64,000 nt of DNA from Acidobacteriaceae bacterium (GCA_035944135.1 DASZBM010000002.1:744001-808000); one strand, 5' to 3'; positions 8,036 to 16,000 are shown, counted from the first letter of the stretch. Made by a program: numbers and translations. Notes: generated by a model from the letters alone, not told the origin.

Positions 8036-8746
8036 TTACAACCGCTTCAGATACTCCCGTGCCAGCTCCAGTTCCGGAAACAATCTCTCCTCAGCCTGGA
8101 ACTCGCGCGAATGCACGCATCTTCGTCCCGCGCGCACCCGCACAGGATGCTTCAGGTGCAGCATCTCGTGATAGAGCAAATACTCCACCGCGTACCGCGG
8201 TGTATTCGGACGATCAAACACCCGGCTCACCACAATCGTGTTGTGCGCGGCGTCATAATGGCCCAGCATGCGTTTCGCATAGTGCGCGCTCCAGGTTAGC
8301 GTCGGCCGCCCCAGCAGGCCATGAAAGAACCTTGCGTTCAACGACTCGAACACCTCATCCAGGTCGTAATGATGTCCCTGCGCCGAGCTGATGCGCTTGC
8401 GTCCGCGTTCCTGACGGATCCGTTCCGCATGCCTCAACACGGTCTCTGACTGCGTGTATCGCCGGTAGCGATCCGCAAAGTGCGGATGAATCGGTTTACG
8501 GTATAGCTTCGCCAGCAGGATGTGCGCGATTGCCTGATGCACTGTCTCTGGCGCGTGCTCTAGGAGATCCGAAAGCCGCACGATCAGCCTTCCCTCGCGC
8601 AGCCGGATCGTCGTGTTCAGGCTCGTAAACCGCCGGAACTTCACCTCGAGCGGCGGCATCGGCGCGCGAGGACGCAGCGCCCGGTACTCCGTCGCAAATA
8701 CGGAGACGAGATCAGCAGATGCAGTGGGCAGGGCAGAACGGGACAC
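8036..8746 (-). CDS. SprT-like / M48-related zinc metallopeptidase
   Basis: 236-residue protein with a zinc-peptidase core near the C-terminus: YHEMLHLKHP (HExxH variant read as HEMLH), then CVHSREFQAEE, which supplies a third ligand. The N-terminal 140 residues are helical and basic. The layout resembles SprT-like or YgjP-like domain proteins. The substrate is unknown; related proteins cleave DNA-protein crosslinks in eukaryotes, but that role should not be assumed here. No signal peptide, so cytoplasmic. The intergenic region upstream (8747-8961) holds a parS site and one intergenic repeat. Confidence 0.7.
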   Translation of the reverse strand: MSRSALPTASADLVSVFATEYRALRPRAPMPPLEVKFRRFTSLNTTIRLREGRLIVRLSDLLEHAPETVHQAIAHILLAKLYRKPIHPHFADRYRRYTQSETVLRHAERIRQERGRKRISSAQGHHYDLDEVFESLNARFFHGLLGRPTLTWSAHYAKRMLGHYDAAHNTIVVSRVFDRPNTPRYAVEYLLYHEMLHLKHPVRVRAGRRCVHSREFQAEERLFPELELAREYLKRL

Positions 8747-8781
8747 GCTGAGCCCAGATTAACATGCTGATTCGCGTTTGC

Positions 8782-8825
8782 TTTTCTCGCTCTCATCCCC
8801 GCAGGGAATCTGCTTTTGCTTTCAC
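8782..8825. repeat. Intergenic repeat, copy 2 (core TCATCCCCGCAGGGAATCTGC)
   Basis: Matches the block at 7104-7138 across TCAT-CCCGCAGGGAATCT and the following pyrimidine-rich run ending CTTTCAC. Located between the SprT-like gene and the parS site. No coding sense on either strand. Confidence 0.5.
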
Positions 8826-8935
8826 TTGGAGGCGAACTGCAATCCTGAACCCTTCGCGTTTCGGTAATCGCCTGTTGACAAGCCCCGATCCACAGAAAAC
8901 TGCGTTTCCCACACCTGAATTTCCGGAAAAATCAA

Positions 8936-8951
8936 TGTTCCACGTGGAACA
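8936..8951. promoter_or_regulatory. parS-type centromere site (ParB binding)
   Basis: The 16-mer TGTTCCACGTGGAACA is a perfect palindrome and matches the bacterial parS consensus (TGTTNCACGTGAAACA and the symmetric GTTCCACGTGGAAC form used in pseudomonads). It sits in a non-coding gap between the SprT-like gene and the secreted-helical-protein gene, as many chromosomal parS sites do. ParB-CTP sliding clamps load at such sites, and they cluster near oriC. No parA/parB genes are in the window. I found no second copy here. Confidence 0.85.
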
Positions 8952-8961
8952 CTCCCTAACG

Positions 8962-9537
8962 CTACTGCGGAACCGGGGAGTGTTCAGGATCCGCGCGCTC
9001 TTTTTCGACCTTCGCCGCATCCGGATGCGCCTTGAAATACTCCGCCTGCTCGGTCTGCATCGTCGTCGCCGTATCCCGCATGTCCTTCAGCGAATCGAGC
9101 GCCATCTTTCGGACTACGTTATAGGCTTCGTCTTCAGCGGGAGCACGCAAAGTCGTTGACCATCGTTCAATCGCGCTGACGAGCTTCGGCAGGGACTTGC
9201 GAATGTCCCGGTGCTTGCTCTGATACTCGTCCAGGTTGTCGTTGAACTCATCAGCGATCGACGAAAACTGTTCGATGAGATCGTGCATGTCCTGATCAAA
9301 ACCGGGCCGCCGCGGCTTTGACAGAAGCTCCTCGATCTCCTGTTCGCGCGTGTCCAGAATCTTCACGAAGGTCATCACGCGGTCGTTCGGGATGTACGCT
9401 GCGTCGCGAAGAGATTCGATCTCCTTCTGGCTCATTGTGCTGTCATCGTCCTGCGCCAGCGATCGCATCGCCGGCGCAAACACGACGAGCAGGCAGGGAA
9501 GCAGCGTAAGTCGCAAAGCTAGGGTGTGCAGAGTCAT
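8962..9537 (-). CDS. Secreted helical protein of unknown function
   Basis: 191 residues. A signal peptide (MTLHTLALRLTLLPCLLVVFAPAMRSLAQ) precedes an almost entirely helical, charged domain with repeated E/D/K/R-rich heptad-like stretches and no cysteines. The C-terminus is acidic/Pro-containing. Its start overlaps the stop of the upstream gene at 9534-10028 by 4 bp, so the pair is translationally coupled. I know of no characterised family. Likely a periplasmic protein working with its partner. Confidence 0.6.
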   Translation of the reverse strand: MTLHTLALRLTLLPCLLVVFAPAMRSLAQDDDSTMSQKEIESLRDAAYIPNDRVMTFVKILDTREQEIEELLSKPRRPGFDQDMHDLIEQFSSIADEFNDNLDEYQSKHRDIRKSLPKLVSAIERWSTTLRAPAEDEAYNVVRKMALDSLKDMRDTATTMQTEQAEYFKAHPDAAKVEKERADPEHSPVPQ

Positions 9538-10028
9538 TTCGAGAAGATCATAGCGAGCACTTGCGTGTGCAGCTGATTCACCCGCTGGAGAGCCGTCTGC
9601 GTAGCGTTGCGTTGATCCATCGACGCGACGTGCGCCATGTCCGTAAGCCGGCGCGTAATGTGCTCCAGCAACATCTCTGCATTCTTCAGCCGCTTTGCGT
9701 TAGCCGCGGACGCCTTCTCCATCTTCGCCGCGACGGAATCAATCTGCGTGAGCGTCGTGTTCGCGTTGCCTTCGTCTCCCGCGGCAATCTGCCGGCCCGC
9801 AAGCTCCGTCAGCCCGTGCAGCACTTCGGCAAACATGTAGCACTGGTCACGAGGTTGGGCGGATTCAGCACGCTGCTCCATTTGCAATAGCGCAGCAGCG
9901 TCCAGCGGAGCCTCGTCAAGATGAGATGCCCGCGCAGAGGATGGAAATGTAAGCAGAAGAATGGCAGCAGTGAGGATGAGACCTGTTTCTCGACGGACCC
10001 AATTCAGTGACCCGGATTGAGTGACCAT
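9534..10028 (-). CDS. Secreted helical protein, partner of the downstream gene
   Basis: 164 residues. It has a signal/anchor (TGLILTAAILLLTFPSSARA) and a helical domain (residues 40-160) that resembles a four-helix bundle. One cysteine lies in QPRDQCYMFAEVLHGLTELAG. The ATG at 10028 is preceded by AAAGGGGG, a plausible ribosome-binding site. Its stop overlaps the next gene's start (ATGA), which points to a fixed pair. The TPR gene lies 45 bp upstream on the same strand, so all three may be co-transcribed. Function unknown. Confidence 0.6.
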   Translation of the reverse strand: MVTQSGSLNWVRRETGLILTAAILLLTFPSSARASHLDEAPLDAAALLQMEQRAESAQPRDQCYMFAEVLHGLTELAGRQIAAGDEGNANTTLTQIDSVAAKMEKASAANAKRLKNAEMLLEHITRRLTDMAHVASMDQRNATQTALQRVNQLHTQVLAMIFSK

Positions 10029-10073
10029 AGCGCACCCCCTTTCAGGATGCAGCGATGCTCTAGCTCTCGTGCG

Positions 10074-11399
10074 CTACTTCTCGCCTTCCAGGGCGATCAG
10101 TCGGTGGCGTGCCTGAAACTCCTGATCAGGATACTTCCCGCCGGCTAGTGCCAGGAATGCACGATACGCTCGTTCCGCGTCCTTGTTCTGATGCAGCGTG
10201 TCATGCGCCGTTGCCTCAAGGAAGAGGGACGCTGGCGAGTTGGGCAGAACTGTAGCACGCTCAGCGAGCGCGTGCAATGTCAGTTGTGGATCGTGGTTGC
10301 GGGAAGCCGCAAACGCCAGGTGTCCGGCCGCTTCGCCCCAGTCCGCGTCCGAGGGGAAACTTGATCGCATAGCGACCGCTTTGGCCAGTAGTGTCTGCGC
10401 TTCGGCGAACTTCTGCTGCTCAACAAGTGAACTCGCGAGATCGTCGAGCAGCATCGGGTCGTTCGGGCTTTGCTGCACAAGAGATCGCAATAGCGGCTCA
10501 GCCTTCGCATTGTCGCCGGTCAGCGTGTACAGGTGAGCCAGCAACCGCGTAATCGCGGGATTCGCAGCCGCATTTGAATCTGAAGCGCGCAGTTGCTCGA
10601 TCGGCGGAATCGCCTGGTCACTCTTGCCCTCCGCGCCATACACGGCTGCCAATTGCGAGAGGAGTCGCGGGTCGGCGGGGGTGGTTTTGAGGGCGGAGGT
10701 AAGGACGGACTCGGCTTCTGCCGTCTTGCCTTGGGCGGCGAGGGAGTGGGCGAGGCCGGCGGTGGCGGCAGGGTCGTTGGGGGTGATGGCGAGCAGGCGG
10801 CGGTAGGCTGATTCGGCCTCGGGGAACGCGTTGGCGTGCTCGGCGAGCCGGGCGGCGAGCAGGATATCGGCCGGCGTCTCGGGGGTGAGCTTGAGGGCGG
10901 CAAGCAGCTCGTCGCGGGCGGCGTCAGGGTCGGCGTGCTCGTCCAGGACGGCGAGTGAGCGCAGGGCGCGGGCACGCAGGTCGGGGCTGGTGTCGGCCAG
11001 GTTGCTGGCGGCCTGGAGTTCGCGGTGGGCGGCATCGAGGCGGTCGTTGCGGGCGTCAAGCAGGCCAAGTGCCAGTTGGGGTTGGGCGAGAGATGGATCG
11101 GCGGCGATGGCCTGCTTGTAGGAGGCTGCCGCAGCGGTGTCGTCGCCGGTGTGCTCCTGGGCGAAGCCGAGATCGTAGAGGATGTGGGCGTTCCTGGGCT
11201 GGGAGGCGGCGAGCGGCTTGAGGGCGGTGATGGCTGCGGCGTAGTCGCCACTCTCCAGGGCGGATTCGGCGGAGCGAATCTGGGCGTTGGTGGCGTCCTG
11301 CGGGGAGGGGGAATCGGCTTCTCGGGTTCCGGCGGGAAGGTTCTGCGCGGATGCGGAGACAGCGAACAGGAGCGCTGCGATCAGGGTGAGAAATTGCAT
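10074..11399 (-). CDS. Secreted tetratricopeptide-repeat protein
   Basis: 441 residues beginning with a signal peptide (MQFLTLIAALLFAVSASAQ). At least eight TPR-like repeats run from about residue 40 to the end. Recurring patterns are SALESGDYAAAITALKPL, HILYDLGFAQEHTGD, AAASYKQAIAADPS and EAESAYRRLLAITP. Probably a periplasmic scaffold. I place the start at 11399 because upstream in-frame codons to 11438 add a non-signal-like stretch. The GC-rich 10520-11250 section has long open frames on other strands, which are codon-bias artefacts. Confidence 0.8.
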   Translation of the reverse strand: MQFLTLIAALLFAVSASAQNLPAGTREADSPSPQDATNAQIRSAESALESGDYAAAITALKPLAASQPRNAHILYDLGFAQEHTGDDTAAAASYKQAIAADPSLAQPQLALGLLDARNDRLDAAHRELQAASNLADTSPDLRARALRSLAVLDEHADPDAARDELLAALKLTPETPADILLAARLAEHANAFPEAESAYRRLLAITPNDPAATAGLAHSLAAQGKTAEAESVLTSALKTTPADPRLLSQLAAVYGAEGKSDQAIPPIEQLRASDSNAAANPAITRLLAHLYTLTGDNAKAEPLLRSLVQQSPNDPMLLDDLASSLVEQQKFAEAQTLLAKAVAMRSSFPSDADWGEAAGHLAFAASRNHDPQLTLHALAERATVLPNSPASLFLEATAHDTLHQNKDAERAYRAFLALAGGKYPDQEFQARHRLIALEGEK

Positions 11400-11567
11400 T
11401 TGGAGGTTAGACCCCTTCCCCCCGTCAAAAGTGTGCAAAATCTTCCAGAAAAAAGACTTAGGGGTGGACCTAAGAGTGCATTTAAGAACTGAAGCCCGGC
11501 GCTTTGAGCACCGGGCAGGAAGCTTCTCTACCTTTCAGGATAACAGTGATGTCAAGCCGCCTGCTCT
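11400..11567. other. Intergenic region with a GGGCTTCAG-type hairpin
   Basis: 168 bp between the anti-sigma 3' end and the TPR gene. It contains GCCCGG(11-nt loop)CCGGGC near 11488-11515, embedded in a TGCCCGGTGCTCAAAG... context on the minus strand that ends in GGGCTTCAG. A similar GGGCTTCAGCTCC block is found at 29045-29065. It could serve as the terminator of the sigma/anti-sigma unit. Confidence 0.4.
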
Positions 11568-12305
11568 TCATTGAGCTGCTCTGAGCACCGTTACCAGATC
11601 ATCCAGACGCCTTGGGTCGACGTCGCTTACTGCGATCATTTCAAGCTCGGAGGTTCGGAAGCCTGAGACATTGAAGCCCGCCCGTTCCGTTTTGGGAATC
11701 GCCGCTGAGCCTGGGGCCTGCTCCACGAACACCGAAACTTTGTGCTTGCCGATGCTGAACAGGAGCTGCGCGACAGGCTTGCCTTGCAGATACGTGAGGT
11801 TCGCGCCGTCGAGCGTCGTGTCGGGCGGAAGAGACGCCGGCAGATTGAAGCTGAAGGGAAGCTTTCCCTGGAACCACGGCTTGACGGTGTGCCGGTCCGA
11901 CGAGATGACTTCAGGCGGCCCGGTTCCCGCGAGGGTTGCGATGTGCTGATCGGTGACCTCGCCGACTAACGCAGCCTGGTTCGTCTTCCCGCGCGACGCA
12001 CTCCAGCCGATGGCAAGGCCGACACAAACGGCGATCACCGCAGCAACAGCCGCCCAGCGCGGCCAGCCGACTTGCCCGGTGCGCGGTTCCGCGGCCACCC
12101 GGCGCATTTGCCGCTCAAAATCGCGCGGAAGATCATAGCGGCGGCCAACAGTCGCAACCTCGCGCTTCATGAGACCCATCGACAGACAGCGAGAGCTGCA
12201 CTTGAGGCACGTCGCGAGGTGGTCATTGGCTCTCGCCAGTTCCTCGCCGCTTAGCTCCGCGTCGACGACTGCGCTTAGCATCCTCTCGGAAAGATGGTCG
12301 CTCAT
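11568..12305 (-). CDS. Anti-sigma factor with zinc (ZAS-type) domain
   Basis: 245-residue membrane anti-sigma factor. The N-terminal cytoplasmic domain has the zinc motif H29-x3-C33-x2-C36 (DHLATCLKC), and a transmembrane helix lies around residues 85-105 (AAVAAVIAVCVGLAIGWSA). The ~140-residue periplasmic part is predicted to sense the signal. I start at the ATG at 12305, which overlaps the sigma-factor stop codon (ATGA); the longer frame from 12452 would overlap the sigma gene extensively. Translational coupling to the ECF gene supports a sigma/anti-sigma pair. The signal is unknown. Confidence 0.85.
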   Translation of the reverse strand: MSDHLSERMLSAVVDAELSGEELARANDHLATCLKCSSRCLSMGLMKREVATVGRRYDLPRDFERQMRRVAAEPRTGQVGWPRWAAVAAVIAVCVGLAIGWSASRGKTNQAALVGEVTDQHIATLAGTGPPEVISSDRHTVKPWFQGKLPFSFNLPASLPPDTTLDGANLTYLQGKPVAQLLFSIGKHKVSVFVEQAPGSAAIPKTERAGFNVSGFRTSELEMIAVSDVDPRRLDDLVTVLRAAQ

Positions 12306-12895
12306 ATCCTGGCCCCCGCTGCTGTACTCCGATGACCTTCGAGGCCGGCCCGCAGTGCGGCGCGCGCCCGCGCAATCCGCGACATCACGGTGCCGATTGG
12401 AATCTCCAGCACAGCCGCAATCTCGCGGTACTTCATCTCCTCCACATCGCACAACAGCAGAACTTCCAACAAGGGTGGCGCCAATTCCTGCATTGCGTCT
12501 TCAAGTGCGGCTCGATCTGCGAGCCGCATGAGGTTCAACTCGGGCGTCGCACGATCGATCGCCGCCTCGGGCAGTTGAACCGCGCTGTTGTCATCCCACT
12601 CCTCTTCGAGCGCGACCGTGCGCCTCGCCGCAAGACCCTGACGCGAACTCAAATAGGTGTTTCGCAGGATTCGAAAGATCCACGCCTTGAAGTTACTGCC
12701 TTGCTGAAACCCGGCAAAACCGCGCAGCCCTTTCAGAAACGTCTCCTGCACGAGGTCCTCCGCATCGCTGGCATTGTGTGTCAACCATCGCGCCACGTTG
12801 TAAAGCGAGGCGAGCAACGGCATCGCGAGCTCTTCGAATCTCTGATTGGCAGGGCTCTCGCCATCAGTCGCGCGCTTCCAGGGCAACAGCGTCAT
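12302..12895 (-). CDS. ECF-family RNA polymerase sigma factor
   Basis: 197-residue sigma-70 group 4 factor. Region 2 is at residues about 25-90 (NASDAEDLVQETFLKGLRGF, NFKAWIFRILRNTYLSSRQ). Region 4 is at about 130-185 (LPPLLEVLLLCDVEEMKYREIAAVLEIPIGTVMSRIARAR, helix-turn-helix). There is no region 1.1 or 3, as usual for ECF factors. Followed with 4-bp overlap by its anti-sigma gene and divergent from a metallophosphoesterase/cytochrome pair, which is the likely regulon core. The promoter it recognises cannot be fixed from one site. Confidence 0.93.
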   Translation of the reverse strand: MTLLPWKRATDGESPANQRFEELAMPLLASLYNVARWLTHNASDAEDLVQETFLKGLRGFAGFQQGSNFKAWIFRILRNTYLSSRQGLAARRTVALEEEWDDNSAVQLPEAAIDRATPELNLMRLADRAALEDAMQELAPPLLEVLLLCDVEEMKYREIAAVLEIPIGTVMSRIARARAALRAGLEGHRSTAAGARI

Positions 12896-12941
12896 CGCTG
12901 CAGGCTTTCTCGCCTCCGTTTATGCAAACAGGTGTGTCACC

Positions 12942-13003
12942 GATTTATTCCGGATTTATTTGGCAGTTATTTGGCAGTTATTTCACGGGGCCCGGAATAA
13001 ATC
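12942..13003. promoter_or_regulatory. Structured divergent promoter region: inverted repeat enclosing 11-bp tandem repeats
   Basis: A perfect 12-bp inverted repeat (GATTTATTCCGG at 12942-12953, CCGGAATAAATC at 12992-13003) encloses tandem 11-mers TTATTTGGCAG at 12956-12966 and 12967-12977, then a partial third, TTATTTCAC. Two 11-mers also form TGGCA-N11-TGGCA-like spacing resembling a sigma-54 -24/-12 element (GG-N10-GC). The one-helical-turn period suggests a protein binding site in phase with the DNA. It lies between the ECF gene and the metallophosphoesterase gene. Confidence 0.55.
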
Positions 13004-13037
13004 AGCGCCCACTCGGTTTCTCTCAGCGGAGGAACCT

Positions 13038-14054
13038 ATGCAGGATAACCGTACACCACCCGAGCTTGATGCAGCCGAGGCGTCTGAGCCAGAACTTTCT
13101 AACAACGACAGTGGCGCGAGCCATGATGGAATCGATCGTCGCAACTTTCTGAGTTGCATGGCCTGGGCCGGGACCGGATTGCTCTGGTCGATGGCCGGCG
13201 GTGTTCCCATTTCGAAGCTGGTGAGCGCCAATGCCGCCACGCCCGCGCGCGCCGCTGCGGGCTCCGCCTTCAGCTTCGTGCAAATCAGCGACAGCCACAT
13301 CGGCTTCAAGAAAGCGGCGAACCAGGATGTTGCCGGCACGCTCAAGCTTGCGATCGACAAGATCGATGCCATGCCCGTGACGCCCGACTTCATGCTGCAT
13401 ACCGGCGATATTACGCAGTCCGCCAAGGCATCGGAGTTTGACGACGCGCAGCAGATCATTCGCGGCTCCAGCATCCGTGACGTCCACTACGTGCCGGGCG
13501 AGCACGACACTGCAACTGACGATGGCGCGCTCTATCGCGAGCGCTTCGGTAAAGGAACTCTTGGCAGCGGATGGTACAGCTTCGATCACAAGGGGGTTCA
13601 CTTCGTCGGCCTGAATAACTCGCTGCAGGTGGATGCGATGGGCGGCCTCGGCGCCGACCAGCTCGACTGGATGAAAAAAGACCTGGCGGGACACGCCGCA
13701 TCCACGCCCGTCGTGGTGTTCGCGCATATTCCACTATGGATGGTTTACCCGGATTGGGGGTGGGGAACCAAGGATGGCGAGCAGGCGCTTTCGTATCTGA
13801 AGCGCTTTGGTTCCGTGACCGTGCTCAATGGCCACATTCACCAGGTGGTTCAGAAGGTCGAGGGCAATGTTTCGTTCCACACTGCTGCATCAACGGCATT
13901 TCCGCAACCCGCGCCAGGCACGGCTCCAAGCGCAGGACCGATGGTGGTGCCGGCTGGAAAGCTGCGCAGCGTGCTGGGGGTCACTGAGGTCAAGTATGTC
14001 GCCAGACGCGGCCCGCTTGCGGTGATTGATTCTTCGCTGGAGCAGGAGGGATGA
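13038..14054 (+). CDS. Tat-exported calcineurin-like metallophosphoesterase
   Basis: 338 residues. The ATG at 13038 follows GGAGGAACCT, an excellent ribosome-binding site; the longer frame back to 12846 is not used. A twin-arginine signal (DRRNFLSCMAWAGTGLLW) precedes the metallophosphatase core: SDSHIGF, HTGDITQS, the GEHD box (usual GNHD) and NGHIHQV, giving a two-metal site. Probably a folded periplasmic phosphatase or phosphodiesterase; the substrate is unknown. The gene overlaps the following cytochrome gene by 4 bp (ATGA). Confidence 0.88.
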   Translation: MQDNRTPPELDAAEASEPELSNNDSGASHDGIDRRNFLSCMAWAGTGLLWSMAGGVPISKLVSANAATPARAAAGSAFSFVQISDSHIGFKKAANQDVAGTLKLAIDKIDAMPVTPDFMLHTGDITQSAKASEFDDAQQIIRGSSIRDVHYVPGEHDTATDDGALYRERFGKGTLGSGWYSFDHKGVHFVGLNNSLQVDAMGGLGADQLDWMKKDLAGHAASTPVVVFAHIPLWMVYPDWGWGTKDGEQALSYLKRFGSVTVLNGHIHQVVQKVEGNVSFHTAASTAFPQPAPGTAPSAGPMVVPAGKLRSVLGVTEVKYVARRGPLAVIDSSLEQEG

Positions 14055-14848
14055 ACAGGCTGCCTCTCATCGGCCTGTCAACAGTCCTGGCCACGGCTCT
14101 CTCGTTACTGCTGGCCCGCGTTCACCTCTTCGGTAACGCGGGTCTTTACTCGCATGCGATTGTGGCCGATCCAATTCCTGCGGAGGCGGCGATGCCCGTT
14201 CCTGTACGGGCGCTGCTGAATCAGAAGTGTGTCGATTGTCATTCGTCGCAGGCGCGCGCTCCGTTCTACGGTCACTTTGCACCGGTCTCATGGCTGCTCG
14301 AGCGTGACATCGTTGCGGCGCGCAGGGAGATGAATCTCTCGAACTGGACTGGCTACACACCGGACCAGCAAGATGTTTTCAAGTCCAAAATTCTGCAGCA
14401 GCCGAAGTCGGGCGAGATGCCGCCGTTGCAGTACCGCGTGATCCACTGGAGTTCTCGCATTACGCCCGCAGACATTCAGGTACTGGCTGCATGGGCAGGC
14501 GGCGAACAGGCTAACGACGTCCGGGAGGAAGCCGCGCAGGCGGGAGATCCCGTCAGCGGCAAGGCTGTCTTTGAGAGGCGCTGCACGGGTTGCCACGCGC
14601 TGACCACGGACCGCGAAGGGCCGCGCCTGCAAGGCGTCGTCGGGCGGCGCAGCGCGTCGGTCCCTGGCTTTCCTTACTCGACCGCGGTGCGACAAGCAAA
14701 CATCATCTGGAGCGAGGAAACGCTCGACCGGTGGTTGACTGACCCCGATTCTTTGATTCCGAACAGCAACATGGACTTCCGCGTGCCCCAGCCACAGGAG
14801 CGAAAGGATCTGATTGCGTATCTGGGCACAATGGCGGCGGGGCGATAG
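14051..14848 (+). CDS. Two-heme c-type cytochrome (haem-binding plus mono-heme domain)
   Basis: 265 residues with an N-terminal membrane anchor/signal (LIGLSTVLATALSLLLA). Two covalent heme motifs are visible: CVDCH (about residue 60, in a 'haem-binding domain' with ARAPFYGHFAPVSWLLERDI) and CTGCH (about residue 180, in a class I cytochrome c domain), with a distal Met candidate near NMDF. The coupling with the Tat phosphoesterase (4-bp overlap) and the adjacent ECF system suggests a common periplasmic response. The electron donor or acceptor is unknown. Confidence 0.87.
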   Translation: MNRLPLIGLSTVLATALSLLLARVHLFGNAGLYSHAIVADPIPAEAAMPVPVRALLNQKCVDCHSSQARAPFYGHFAPVSWLLERDIVAARREMNLSNWTGYTPDQQDVFKSKILQQPKSGEMPPLQYRVIHWSSRITPADIQVLAAWAGGEQANDVREEAAQAGDPVSGKAVFERRCTGCHALTTDREGPRLQGVVGRRSASVPGFPYSTAVRQANIIWSEETLDRWLTDPDSLIPNSNMDFRVPQPQERKDLIAYLGTMAAGR

Positions 14849-14933
14849 ACGCCAAGCTGAAGCGGATCGAGAAGTGCAATTTTCATCTTCGCAGTTGAAT
14901 ACAAACGGCGGGATCGGACATCTAAGCGGAATT

Positions 14934-15992
14934 ATGTACAACGCCAAGGCTTACTCAGTCGCCAGTGCAACATCGCCGTTTGCCCCCACCTCGATCGAGC
15001 GGCGCGATCCAACCGGCACGGATGTGCAGATGGACATACTGTTCTGCGGGATCTGTCACTCGGACCTTCACCAGGCGAGGAACGAGTGGAAGGATTTTAT
15101 GCCGACGGTTTATCCGTGCATACCGGGTCATGAAATTGTGGGTCGCGTGACGAAGGTCGGGGCGGACGTGAAGAAGTTCAAGGAGGGAGACATTGCGTCG
15201 GTCGGCTGCATGGTGGATTCGGATGGGACGTGTCCGGAGTGCAAGGCGGGGCAGGAGCAGTTCTGTCCGAATGTGACGCTGACATATAACTTCCCGGACA
15301 AGCATACGGGCGGTGTGACCTATGGAGGGTACTCGGACAGCATTGTGGTGGACGAGCGGTTTGTGCTGAAGGTGCCGAAAAACCTGGACCTGGCGGGTGC
15401 GGCGCCGCTGCAGTGCGCGGGCATTACGACTTACTCGCCGATGCGGCACTGGGGCGTGACGAAGGGCAAGAAGGTGGGCGTGGTTGGGCTCGGCGGGCTG
15501 GGCCACATGGGAGTGAAGTTTGCGCATGCGCTGGGAGCGCACACGGTGGTGTTTACGACGTCGCCGAGCAAGAAGGATGACGCGGTGCGGCTAGGCGCCG
15601 ATGAGGTGATTCTGTCGAAGGATGCGAACGACATGCAAAAGCATATCGGGAGCTTCGACTTCATTCTCGATGCGGTTGCTGCCGAACACGACATTAATAG
15701 CTATCTGCAAATGCTGCGGAGGGATGGCAGCATGGTGCTGGTCGGCGCGCCGGAGAAGCCGATGCCGATCTCGAGCTTCAATCTGATCATTGGCCGGAAG
15801 AGTTTGTCGGGGTCGATGATTGGAGGGATTGCGGAGACGCAGGAGATGCTGGACTTCTGCGGCGATCACAACATCACGGCGGACGTTGAGGTGATTCCGA
15901 TCCAGAAGGTGAATGAGGCTTACGAGCGGCTGCTGAAGGCGGATGTGAAGTACAGGTTCTCGATCGATATGGCTTCGCTGAAGTACGAGTAA
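14934..15992 (+). CDS. Zinc-dependent alcohol dehydrogenase (YahK/CAD type)
   Basis: 352-residue NAD(P)-dependent medium-chain dehydrogenase. Catalytic zinc ligands are in CGICHSD and GHE. The structural-zinc loop reads VDSDGTCPECKAGQEQFC, so the first of the usual four cysteines is Asp. The coenzyme fold has GLGGLGHMGVKFAHALG. The best fit is the YahK/cinnamyl-alcohol-type aldehyde reductase group, which often detoxifies aldehydes with NADPH. I start at the ATG at 14934 (MYNAKAYSVA), because the frame upstream runs into the cytochrome gene. The last base before GH13 on the other strand is 8 bp from its stop. Confidence 0.9.
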   Translation: MYNAKAYSVASATSPFAPTSIERRDPTGTDVQMDILFCGICHSDLHQARNEWKDFMPTVYPCIPGHEIVGRVTKVGADVKKFKEGDIASVGCMVDSDGTCPECKAGQEQFCPNVTLTYNFPDKHTGGVTYGGYSDSIVVDERFVLKVPKNLDLAGAAPLQCAGITTYSPMRHWGVTKGKKVGVVGLGGLGHMGVKFAHALGAHTVVFTTSPSKKDDAVRLGADEVILSKDANDMQKHIGSFDFILDAVAAEHDINSYLQMLRRDGSMVLVGAPEKPMPISSFNLIIGRKSLSGSMIGGIAETQEMLDFCGDHNITADVEVIPIQKVNEAYERLLKADVKYRFSIDMASLKYE

Positions 15993-16000
15993 GGCGATTC

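Noticed and set aside
8875-8880. TTGACA as a -35 promoter element on the plus strand
   Set aside because: Both neighbouring genes run on the minus strand and no -10 lies at a suitable distance.
10520-11251. Ser/Pro-rich minus-strand frame in the TPR region
   Set aside because: Overlaps the secreted TPR protein in another frame; low-complexity shadow of GC-rich repeats.
12846-13037. N-terminal extension of the phosphoesterase frame back to 12846
   Set aside because: Overlaps the ECF gene start and its promoter; the ATG at 13038 has an excellent ribosome-binding site and the Tat signal starts soon after.
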